Assembly: GCA_026395515.1 (NCBI GenBank) | Contig: JAPLYN010000005.1 | Coordinates: forward strand, 175,521-239,520 | Reading direction: 5' to 3' | DNA from: Candidatus Peregrinibacteria bacterium | GTDB lineage: Bacteria; Patescibacteriota; Gracilibacteria; UBA1369; LOWO2-01-FULL-3 | DNA length: 64,000 nucleotides | Shown here: positions 32,890-40,512 of the stretch, piece after piece | How positions within the stretch are numbered: position 1 is the stretch's first letter | Layout: the number at the start of each line of letters is the position of its first letter | Program-made: the position numbers and the translations under genes | Notes under the pieces: model-generated | What the model was told of the DNA's origin: nothing | Database searches by the model: none | Seen by the model: the letters and a program-made list of their open reading frames with translations, nothing else

Positions 32890-32918
32890 TTGTCCAAACT
32901 AAAGAACAACCGTAGTAT
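32890..32918 (+). promoter_or_regulatory. promoter for the frameshifted lipoprotein gene (TTGTCC-N17-TAGTAT)
   Basis: TTGTCC (32890-32895) and TAGTAT (32913-32918) are 17 nt apart, each four of six matches. The predicted start is near 32925, 15 nt before the ATG at 32940. Confidence 0.5.
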
Positions 32919-32939
32919 TAAAAAAATAATTAATTACAA

Positions 32940-33471
32940 ATGAAAAAAAACAATATTATTAGCAACGTCAATACTTCTATTTACAGCTTGTAGCCAACAG
33001 AAATCACAACCTGTAGACATTACTAACCAATTACAAAAACTAGATAACAATGAAATAAGCGACACAACAGTAGTTAAAATAACTGGAAATGAGATAAAGA
33101 AATATAGCAGTAAAGAACCAGCTGTCTCTTTTGATTATCCATCAAATTGGGAAGTAAAAACAAATAGTGACAAGAACTCAATTACAATTAAATCATCCAA
33201 GGGCGATGGTGTAAGACCAATTTTTGTCTATCTTCCATATAAAAGCTTTGAAGAAGAGGAAAAATACGTGGGAGAAGAATCAAGACTAAGACTTCTAGGA
33301 AATTTTTCGCCAACAGATAGTAAAAAATATATAGCAAAAGAATACGGGGCTGAAGACGGATCATACTACATAGTTAAAGTTGATAAAATCTATGTTAGAG
33401 TGGATGATACTCCAGACCAAAAGCAGAAAGAAGAATTAGATATAATCTTGAATTCTCTTTCTTCAAACTAA
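32940..33471 (+). pseudogene. small lipoprotein gene interrupted at an A8 tract (frameshift)
   Basis: The ATG at 32940 is followed by eight A residues and then runs into TAG after 17 codons. If one A is removed, the frame continues to TAA at 33469-33471 and gives 176 aa that begin like a lipoprotein: 'MKKTILLATSILLFTAC' with Cys17 followed by 'SQQ'. The mature part is coherent ('AVSFDYPSNWEVKTNSD', 'SITIKSSKGDG', 'YGAEDGSYYIVKVDKIYVRVDD'), resembling PsbP-like/DUF lipoproteins whose beta core opens with 'FDYPSNWEV'. No other start codon exists in the long frame before Cys17. Explanations are sequencing error, a recent mutation, or slippage on A8. Confidence 0.7.
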
Positions 33472-33842
33472 ACCTCAGCCACACAATCAATCTCAACCTT
33501 CGCTCCTTTTGGCAAAGCAGCTACTGCTACGGTCACACGGGCAGGTTTGTGTTCGCCTGTGAAATAGCTACCGTAAACCTCATTCACCGCAGTAAAGTCA
33601 GCAATATTAACTAAGTAGATAGTACATTTAATAGCTTTCTCAAAAGAAGTACCAGCCGCGCTCAAAACCGCCGCTAAATTCTCCATCACCTGTTTAGCCT
33701 CATCTTTCACCTCACCTGACACAAGACTTCCATTAGCCTTCAAAGGAATTTGACCGCTGCAGAAAAGTAAATTTCCAGTCTTCACAGCCTGTACATAAGG
33801 CCCAATAGCAGCTGGAGCTTTATCAGTTTTTATCGTTTCCAT
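33468..33842 (-). CDS. RidA family reactive-intermediate deaminase
   Basis: 124 aa, normal length. RidA hydrolyses 2-aminoacrylate and related imines released by PLP enzymes. Signatures: 'KAPAAIGPYVQAV', 'LFCSGQIPL' and the final 'PARVTVAVAALPKGAKVEID', with the conserved Arg. It overlaps the upstream PAP2_C gene by 20 nt and the 3' end of the lipoprotein reading frame by 4 nt. Confidence 0.94.
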   Translation of the reverse strand: METIKTDKAPAAIGPYVQAVKTGNLLFCSGQIPLKANGSLVSGEVKDEAKQVMENLAAVLSAAGTSFEKAIKCTIYLVNIADFTAVNEVYGSYFTGEHKPARVTVAVAALPKGAKVEIDCVAEV

Positions 33843-34566
33843 TTGTTGAAAGGTTAGTAATTTCTTTTAATTTTTGCATGGCATCCCATCCGTACAACTT
33901 AATACTTGTAGAAAATCTCATATTCAAAGGATGGAAAATCCTTCTACAAACAGAATAAGTACCATAGGCAAAGAAGAAAGCCGCAACAACGTCGATTGAG
34001 TAATGAATATGCATCAATAAGACAGTAGCTCCCTCTAAAATTGACCCTGCCAAGAAAACCCATTTTATCTTACTATCTCTGAAAATTAAAAAGGCCAAGA
34101 ATGGAAAGGCAGTATGTCCGGAGAAAAAGAGATCATTTCTAAAAGCCATGTCATCAATAATATTTTGACCCAATTGGAATGTATCAAAGAAAAAACCATG
34201 TGGCGGCCCCACGTTAATCAACAAAATGCAAAAAGTACGAAGATAAAGTAACGCTGCATAGCACTTAATAGTGAAAGGCATTAACTCAGGCTTAAAGAGA
34301 ATTGGATAAAGGAAAATAAGTAGAGTAAAACCTAACATTCCCCAACTAAACATAAACTCCACATTAATCGTCGGAATATGATCTAGCAACAAATCGCCTA
34401 CAGAAATATACGTCTGGCTATCTTTATAAATAGCTGCCAAAAAATCCAAGAGATAAGCCAAAGTTAACATCAAGACACCAGCATAAAAAGAAACCTTAAA
34501 AGTGTGATCACTCAATAAGACTTTCCAATGATGTCTAAACTTATTAAAAAATTCTCTAAATTTCAT
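33823..34566 (-). CDS. PAP2_C (sphingomyelin synthase-like) membrane phosphatase/transferase
   Basis: 247 aa with about six hydrophobic segments. The catalytic motifs match the PAP2_C/sphingomyelin-synthase arrangement: 'FFSGHTAFPFL' (first His) and 'HIHYSIDVVAAFFFAYG' (second His and Asp). These residues form the His-His-Asp centre that transfers a phospho-headgroup or dephosphorylates a lipid. The substrate in a CPR cell is unknown. It overlaps ridA by 20 nt and follows the TraG-like gene after 8 nt. Confidence 0.75.
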   Translation of the reverse strand: MKFREFFNKFRHHWKVLLSDHTFKVSFYAGVLMLTLAYLLDFLAAIYKDSQTYISVGDLLLDHIPTINVEFMFSWGMLGFTLLIFLYPILFKPELMPFTIKCYAALLYLRTFCILLINVGPPHGFFFDTFQLGQNIIDDMAFRNDLFFSGHTAFPFLAFLIFRDSKIKWVFLAGSILEGATVLLMHIHYSIDVVAAFFFAYGTYSVCRRIFHPLNMRFSTSIKLYGWDAMQKLKEITNLSTNGNDKN

Positions 34567-34574
34567 ATTTTCAT

Positions 34575-37166
34575 TTAAGCTTTTTTCTTAACAACATGTT
34601 TTGGCTCAGCCACCTTAGTCTCTTGATTATCAGCCTTTTCTTCATCCTTTTCATCATCAACAGTACTCCAACGTTTAATCTTATCAGTAACGATGGAAGT
34701 TTTTTGACTGTATCTTTCGCGAGAAACTTTCACAATCTTATCAATTCTCTCTCTATCAACAATCACCTGAGGAGGTGGCAAAGTGTTCAAAGAAAAGGTA
34801 TTAGTCGGCATACCATCAACCAGAAGCCTCATATAAGCTGTATATTTACTCAAAGACACAAGATCCGGTGGCATAATTTCCTCACCATATTGCTGAGAGA
34901 TATATTCCGCATCATCAAAACCAACCTGGAAGCTCAAAACAGTACCAACGTTACCAAAAACCGCATCTCTCACCTCTTCTTCCATCTGAGCAATATACTG
35001 ATTGGCCATGGTCAAATTCAGTTTATACTTACGAGCCTCAGACAAAATTGTTGCAAAAGAATCAGTCGCAAAATTTTGGAACTCATCCACATATAGATAG
35101 AAATCTCTACGCTCCTTCTCTGGAATATTCGCACGACTCATGGCATCAAGCTGGAACTTCGTGATAAACATCGCACCAAGTAGAGCAGAATTATCTTCAC
35201 CAATCTTACCTTTTGAAAGATTAATAATCACAATTTTACCCTTATCCATCGCAAAACGTAGATCTACAGTACTCTTTGGCTGACCTACGATATTTCTAAT
35301 CGTAGGGCTGGATAAGAACTGACCAACCTTATTTTGAATCGGTGCAATCGCCTCAGTTCTAAATTTTTCCTGCATCTTCGCAAACTCTGTCACCCAGAAA
35401 GCTTTCACCACTGGATCTTCAATCTTCTTCACAATTTTCTTTCTATATTCATCATCCTGAAGGATTCTGGTAATTCCAAGCATTGTCGTTCCAGGATATT
35501 CAAGCAAAGACAAAATTGTATTTCTCAAAATATGTTCCAAACGAGGTCCCCAGCTCTCAGCATAAATCTTCTTAAAAATACCCACCAATCCACTACACAC
35601 AATAGAATTCAAAGCTGGATCGACATTCTCTAACATATTGAAGGCCACAGCATAATCCTTATCAGACGGATCAATTAGGACTACATCATTAATACGATTT
35701 GCAGGTATAAAATTGAGAACTGCATCAGCTAAATCTCCATGAGGATCAATAACACCAACTCCTTTACCAGCAATTACATCTGAATAAATCATGTTTTCCA
35801 AAAGAGTAGATTTACCCATACCAGTCTTTCCTATTACATACACGTGTCTGCGACGATCTGAAGGCTTAATACCAAAGACCTGATTTGCACCACGAAAATT
35901 AGTTCGACCAAGAATAGTAATTGGATCAGTAGCATCTGCTGTCTCCACAGGAAGGTCTCCAGGTGGTTCAAGCTTCTTACTCCTCACCCAGTAAATAGTT
36001 GGAGTCTTCACGGTAATATTAGGCATATGAAAAATTGTCGCCAACTCTTCATTATTCATAACGCAACCATCATTAATCAAACGCTTATTGTATTTTTCAA
36101 TTAGCATTTTTCCAGTCTGCAAAGTTCCCTCTTCAAAACCATTCAAAGTAGGATAATTAAACTGTTTAAAAGAGCTCACTATCTCATGTAACTTCACCTC
36201 ACCTTTCTTGTGACTCTTCGTTTTTGGCACGTAAACTATACGCACAGTAGAATCAAAAAGAGGACGACCAACCTTATCAATCGCCGCATCAATATTTGTT
36301 TCTCTATCATGAGTTTTTGAAGAAAGCTCCTCTACGTCATCTGCTCCCCCACCTTCTTCAGGAGAAAAATTGATATGAGCAGTAATAAAGAATCCTCTCA
36401 ACCAAAACATAAAATAGACCGGAAAGAAAACTACTTTCGGCCAAACTTTACGAGTAATAAAAGCCCTAGCGTAAATCTTTTTAAGAGAATCAATATTTGC
36501 AAAAACACCGTGATGCATAATCTTCACACATTTGATGAAAACTAAACGCCACTTATCTCTCAAAGGAGTTAAGACCAACTGTATCCAAGCCTGATCTTCT
36601 ACATCATCAAATTTCACCAAGGCAGAAGTAATACCAGCAATAGGATCCACAGCTATTCTCGCCAACTTATCTTCAAATTGAGAATAACGCTTGATTGGAT
36701 AAATATCCGGTTCATCAAATTTCAATTCCATACCCATGGCATTCTCCGCATTCCTTACGTTCACACTATAATCAGGACAATCCTCTATTTCCACATCTGG
36801 ATACTGAGCATAAATCTGACCCTCTACTAAATTTCGCAACTTCTCAGGAAAGGCGGCGTAAAATTTAATAACTCTATCTATACTCGCAATCTCAAAACTC
36901 ACATTGTCGCTGCTGTAACCATTCAATCTATCCCAAAGAGTGAATTTGCTTGAAATACCATGAAGAGTCGCAAAAATATTTTCCATCGCAATAGGACCAA
37001 TGCCCACATCGTCATCCGTTTGTTTCACCACACGAATCTGTAATAAAGCATACTTCTCGTTCAAATTTCTCTTGATACGATTCAACTCAGCAATAATCAA
37101 AAAAACTATAAGTAGAACAAAAAATATTCCTAAACCAATGCCTAAACTGATAATGATTTCTTTCAT
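34575..37166 (-). CDS. membrane-anchored TraG/TrwB/HerA-like ATPase (DUF87)
   Basis: 863 aa. One N-terminal transmembrane helix (about 5-27); a long region to about 430 without clear homology, with a second hydrophobic stretch near 250-262; then a HerA/TraG motor domain: Walker A 'IGKTGMGKSTL' near 445, 'GVIDPHGDLADAV', Walker B 'LYVDEFQNFA' near 693, 'ANQYIAQM'. The Lys/Asp-rich tail is probably disordered. These proteins energise DNA or protein transfer in type IV systems; CPR genomes commonly encode one with PrgI and VirB4-like genes, which here lie 22 kb away. Confidence 0.85.
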   Translation of the reverse strand: MKEIIISLGIGLGIFFVLLIVFLIIAELNRIKRNLNEKYALLQIRVVKQTDDDVGIGPIAMENIFATLHGISSKFTLWDRLNGYSSDNVSFEIASIDRVIKFYAAFPEKLRNLVEGQIYAQYPDVEIEDCPDYSVNVRNAENAMGMELKFDEPDIYPIKRYSQFEDKLARIAVDPIAGITSALVKFDDVEDQAWIQLVLTPLRDKWRLVFIKCVKIMHHGVFANIDSLKKIYARAFITRKVWPKVVFFPVYFMFWLRGFFITAHINFSPEEGGGADDVEELSSKTHDRETNIDAAIDKVGRPLFDSTVRIVYVPKTKSHKKGEVKLHEIVSSFKQFNYPTLNGFEEGTLQTGKMLIEKYNKRLINDGCVMNNEELATIFHMPNITVKTPTIYWVRSKKLEPPGDLPVETADATDPITILGRTNFRGANQVFGIKPSDRRRHVYVIGKTGMGKSTLLENMIYSDVIAGKGVGVIDPHGDLADAVLNFIPANRINDVVLIDPSDKDYAVAFNMLENVDPALNSIVCSGLVGIFKKIYAESWGPRLEHILRNTILSLLEYPGTTMLGITRILQDDEYRKKIVKKIEDPVVKAFWVTEFAKMQEKFRTEAIAPIQNKVGQFLSSPTIRNIVGQPKSTVDLRFAMDKGKIVIINLSKGKIGEDNSALLGAMFITKFQLDAMSRANIPEKERRDFYLYVDEFQNFATDSFATILSEARKYKLNLTMANQYIAQMEEEVRDAVFGNVGTVLSFQVGFDDAEYISQQYGEEIMPPDLVSLSKYTAYMRLLVDGMPTNTFSLNTLPPPQVIVDRERIDKIVKVSRERYSQKTSIVTDKIKRWSTVDDEKDEEKADNQETKVAEPKHVVKKKA

Positions 37167-37181
37167 CCCGAGGATTATAAC

Positions 37182-37607
37182 CTAAGCTCTCAGCTTATTA
37201 AAGAATCTTTGCAAAATAATTTGTGCTGCATACAGATCATCAGGTCCTTCTATCTTATATTCAGACATCAATTGCTCGGCCTCAAAAGAGCTTAAACGCT
37301 CATCAAATAGAGTAATTTCAATATCCTTAAAAGTAGAAGTAAGTGTATCTACAAAAGTTTTGACATCTTTCATAATTCTATTCTCCCTCTGATCTTCCTG
37401 CATACTTAGAGGTAAACCAATCACAATCATTTTCACATCTAAGTCCTTACACATTTTAGAAATCTCCCCTAGTACATAGGGTAAACTTTTGTTCTGAATA
37501 ACAACACGAGGAAAGGCTATACCCATTTCGATATCACCACTGGCAATACCAATACGTTTCTTTCCGTAATCAATTGCTAAAACCTTACCTTTTTGTAATA
37601 TCTCCAT
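37182..37607 (-). CDS. ruvX: RuvX/YqgF family Holliday-junction resolvase-like protein
   Basis: 141 aa from the ATG at 37607. An ATG two codons upstream and a TTG further on are alternatives; the -10 position favours 37607. RNase H-like fold: 'VLAIDYGKKRIGIASGD' (first Asp), 'IVIGLPLSM', 'LFDERLSS' (Asp/Glu) and a later 'GPDDLYAAQIIL' (final Asp). Implicated in 16S rRNA 5' processing and junction resolution. It sits 14 nt before the TraG-like gene. Confidence 0.92.
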   Translation of the reverse strand: MEILQKGKVLAIDYGKKRIGIASGDIEMGIAFPRVVIQNKSLPYVLGEISKMCKDLDVKMIVIGLPLSMQEDQRENRIMKDVKTFVDTLTSTFKDIEITLFDERLSSFEAEQLMSEYKIEGPDDLYAAQIILQRFFNKLRA

Positions 37608-37614
37608 AGTCATA

Positions 37615-37623
37615 TTTATATCA
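37615..37623 (-). promoter_or_regulatory. extended -10 (TGA-TATAAA) for ruvX, leaderless arrangement
   Basis: Minus-strand TGATATAAA ends 7 nt before the ATG at 37607. It follows the U-tract of the rplI terminator by 11 nt. Confidence 0.45.
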
Positions 37624-37634
37624 CACAAATCAGT

Positions 37635-37680
37635 AAAAAAAAATTGACCTCATTCCGTTAAACGGGATTAAGATCAATTT
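37635..37680 (-). terminator. intrinsic terminator after rplI
   Basis: Outer 8-bp stem ATTGATCT/AGGTCAAT (one G:U pair) with an inner CCG/CGG pairing, followed on the minus strand by nine T. It ends rplI transcription just before ruvX. Confidence 0.8.
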
Positions 37681-37699
37681 TTATAATGTAGATTTAAAA

Positions 37700-38143
37700 T
37701 TAGAGTGCTTTTACTGTAACTTTCACTTTCTCTTCCATTTCTGGAGCAATATGAACGATTACGTCGTGAGAACCTGTAGTCTTAATATGAGTCATCTTGA
37801 TGAATCCTCTATCAAGTTTAAGTCCTGTCGCCTTATTAATTTCAGCAACAACCTGATCTTCAGCAATAGCACCAAAGAGTTTACCTTTAGAACTAATCTT
37901 AGATTTCAATAAAATCTTCAAACCTTTTAGCTTAGACAATATATCCTTAGAATTCTCTAAAGTTACTTTGCGTTGAGCTACGATCTTCTCCTTACGAACT
38001 GCAGCAACTTTTAAATTGCATACATCTCCGATCAAAGCTAGACCTCTTGGCAAAAGAAAATTTCTGAAAAATCCTTCTCTAACCTTAACAACATCTCCTC
38101 TGTGTCCTAGTTTTGCTACATCTTTGTTTAATACAACTTGCAT
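37700..38143 (-). CDS. rplI: ribosomal protein L9
   Basis: 147 aa from the ATG at 38143 ('MQVVLNKDVAKLGHRGD'), the normal L9 start; an upstream frame to 38188 is not used. The N-terminal signature continues with 'VKVREGFFRNFLLPRGLA'; a central helix and a C-terminal domain follow ('GKLFGAI', 'HIKTTGSHDVIVHI'). L9 is missing from several CPR groups, so its presence helps to narrow the lineage. Confidence 0.96.
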   Translation of the reverse strand: MQVVLNKDVAKLGHRGDVVKVREGFFRNFLLPRGLALIGDVCNLKVAAVRKEKIVAQRKVTLENSKDILSKLKGLKILLKSKISSKGKLFGAIAEDQVVAEINKATGLKLDRGFIKMTHIKTTGSHDVIVHIAPEMEEKVKVTVKAL

Positions 38144-38226
38144 AATTTCTAAATTAAAGGCCTTTAATAAATAGCGAATAATGATCACAAAGTAAAGGCA
38201 AAATTCACAAAATAGCCAAAATTCAG

Positions 38227-39906
38227 CTATTTATGGAATTTCCAGATAGAAATATTAGAAAATCTATCGCTAGGGAAAACCACCCCATCCATAGATAAAC
38301 CTGTTAATTTGGTATCAGAGGCATAGTAATAGATTGGTCTATATAGGAATATAGCCGGAATATCATCATTTAGAGCCTTTGCTAGCTCATTCAGCTTCTT
38401 TGTACGCTGACTTGGATCAAAAGTAGATCTAATATCCTCTATAAAGCTATCTACCTTAAAACTCTTATAACTGGATAAATTCTGCCCTAAAGGACCAGCC
38501 TGCGTAGAATGCCAGAAAGAATAAGTATCAGAATTATAACCAAGATTCTGGCCAACCAATAAAACATCATAATCTCTCTTTGAAATTCTTTCATTAAAAG
38601 CTTCAACAGGTAAGAATTGTACCTGAGTATTAATACCAATCTTTTTCCAAGACTCTGTAAGGAAAGAAACTAAATTTTTTGTTTCATTAAACTGATAAGT
38701 ACCTTCATCGTATGCCCTCACTATCATCTTCAACTCTAAACCATTTTCGTCCTTATCATATCTAATTCCCAAATGATTTGCATCATCAGCACCATATTTA
38801 TAACCAGCAGTCTTTAAATTGGCATTAGCTAAATCAATATCGTATTTATACGCCCAATCTTTCTGCTTCAATTCAAGAATAGGAGTGTTAATACTAATTT
38901 TATCCAAACTATCTCCAATATAAGCAGTCTTATCCAATGAACGAGCCAAAGCTGAACGAACATCTGAATTCTTTAAAATTTTGCTCTCCATATTCATAAA
39001 AATAGCTGAATACTGAGGCAACTCATATGGAACAAGTTTGAATCTATCGTTATTTAAAAAATCCATAATATTATTCCCAGAAACCTTCACCACACCATTC
39101 ACAGCATCAATATGACCCAAGAGATCATCCATTGTTGGATAAACAATAAAACGCATTTGTTCAATTTCAGATTTTTCTCCATAAAAAGCATCATTTCTAG
39201 TCAAAGTGATCTGATTGCGACCATCTTGAAAAGATTCTATAGGATCCTTTACTTCATATGCACCACTGCCAATTGGCTTTTTATTAAAATCATTCTGAAG
39301 AATATCTGAAGGGTTAACATCCTTCAAAACATGTTGAGGTAAAATACCTGTCAAAAAGTTACTTACAAAGAAAGCATTAGGCTTTTCCAAAGTAAATTTA
39401 ATGTTTTTCGTATCCACCTTCGTCACTTTCACACCAGAAAAATTCGTTCTCAAAATATCATTCGGAAAAGCCGGATTCAGAATCAAATCATGGAAAGTAA
39501 AATAAACATCATCAATAGTCACCGCTTGACCATCATGCCATTTCAAACCATCTCTTAAAGTAAAAACATAATCCTTCTTATCTTCACTAATAGTCAAATG
39601 AGCCATATCATCCACAACTGCTTTTTTAGACGGATCATATTTCATCAAACCTGAAAAAACCAATCTCGAAACTTCGCGATCAGCTTCATTGTAATCAACA
39701 AAAAGTGGATTAATACTTTGTATTCCATTTTTAGAAACTAATCCCTCAGTATAGATACTATTTTGACCAAAGCCAAAAACTCCATAAGGAAAAACTATCA
39801 TCTTTGTTAGCATCAAAAGGAAAACTACCAAAGCTAACACGGAAACTATTTTGTCAGCATAAGTATAGGTTCTAAAAACCTCTATAATTTTGCGGAATAC
39901 GTTCAT
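38227..39906 (-). CDS. ABC-type peptide/nickel substrate-binding protein, family 5, membrane-anchored
   Basis: 559 aa. A charged N terminus then one transmembrane helix (about 22-45), apparently uncleaved, and an SBP_bac_5 domain: 'INPLFVDYNEADREVSRLVF', 'TLRDGLKWHDGQAVTIDDV', 'PIGSGAYEV' and 'DVRSALARSLDK'. It would bind peptides or small cations outside the membrane. No permease or ATPase is nearby. secG lies 2 nt upstream on the same strand. Confidence 0.88.
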   Translation of the reverse strand: MNVFRKIIEVFRTYTYADKIVSVLALVVFLLMLTKMIVFPYGVFGFGQNSIYTEGLVSKNGIQSINPLFVDYNEADREVSRLVFSGLMKYDPSKKAVVDDMAHLTISEDKKDYVFTLRDGLKWHDGQAVTIDDVYFTFHDLILNPAFPNDILRTNFSGVKVTKVDTKNIKFTLEKPNAFFVSNFLTGILPQHVLKDVNPSDILQNDFNKKPIGSGAYEVKDPIESFQDGRNQITLTRNDAFYGEKSEIEQMRFIVYPTMDDLLGHIDAVNGVVKVSGNNIMDFLNNDRFKLVPYELPQYSAIFMNMESKILKNSDVRSALARSLDKTAYIGDSLDKISINTPILELKQKDWAYKYDIDLANANLKTAGYKYGADDANHLGIRYDKDENGLELKMIVRAYDEGTYQFNETKNLVSFLTESWKKIGINTQVQFLPVEAFNERISKRDYDVLLVGQNLGYNSDTYSFWHSTQAGPLGQNLSSYKSFKVDSFIEDIRSTFDPSQRTKKLNELAKALNDDIPAIFLYRPIYYYASDTKLTGLSMDGVVFPSDRFSNISIWKFHK

Positions 39907-39908
39907 AT

Positions 39909-40124
39909 TTAGACAAAAAGGAAGGCTATTGAGTTAGCCAAAAATAGTGCAGCTAAAACAACAGTTGCTACTGAAAGAAATTTTTCGATTCCTCTTTTGC
40001 TTGTATAAAAACCACCTCCTCCACCAAAAGTAGCACTAAGACCAGTACCCTTCTGCTGAGCAAGAATAACTAAAGCTAATAATACTGAAAATATAACCTG
40101 AGTAACCATCAACACTGTTTTCAT
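39909..40124 (-). CDS. secG: preprotein translocase subunit SecG
   Basis: 71 aa, two transmembrane helices (about 2-22 and 49-70) joined by a Gly-rich loop. Signature: 'VILAQQKGTGLSATFGGGGG', then 'RGIEKFLSVAT'. It assists SecYE during protein export. It lies 2 nt before the SBP_bac_5 gene and 9 nt after a 4-TM protein gene. Confidence 0.94.
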   Translation of the reverse strand: MKTVLMVTQVIFSVLLALVILAQQKGTGLSATFGGGGGFYTSKRGIEKFLSVATVVLAALFLANSIAFLFV

Positions 40125-40133
40125 AAATACAAA

Positions 40134-40502
40134 TTAAATAATTAATCCTGCGGCCCAGTTAATTAAACCGAACACAACAGCTCCTATAGCATAAGTAGCA
40201 AAATTTGGGAAGAATAAAGTGACCCCTTCCATCTGAATTGCAGCAATAAAATATTTCAAAAACCAAAGCACCGCCATGTTAATGACAATGTTAAAAAGAC
40301 CACCAGTAATCAGCATGGCTGGAAAAGACAAAAGCTTCATAATCGGTTTAATCACTAAATTGATTAAACCCAAAACTACACCGCCAATCACAAAAAATTT
40401 CCAGCCACCTGTAAACACAATAGTCGGCACCAACTGAGTCAACAGGTACAAAATACCTGCATTCAGAAGAATTCTAACTATTGGTTTAAAAATAAAGTTC
40501 AT
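40134..40502 (-). CDS. phage-holin-4-like (PF04020-type) membrane protein
   Basis: 122 aa with four hydrophobic segments. The pattern 'GLINLVIKPIMKLLSFPAMLITGGLF' (split over two helices) and the final 'FGLINWAAGLII' match the Phage_holin_4_2/YvlD group. Despite the name, most members are chromosomal proteins of unknown function. It lies 10 nt after ileS and 9 nt before secG. Confidence 0.8.
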   Translation of the reverse strand: MNFIFKPIVRILLNAGILYLLTQLVPTIVFTGGWKFFVIGGVVLGLINLVIKPIMKLLSFPAMLITGGLFNIVINMAVLWFLKYFIAAIQMEGVTLFFPNFATYAIGAVVFGLINWAAGLII

Positions 40503-40512
40503 AAACTTAAAC

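Noticed and set aside
34596-35096. 166-codon plus-strand frame inside the TraG-like gene
   Set aside because: Antisense shadow of the motor domain; low-complexity Ile/Asn/Leu composition and no promoter.
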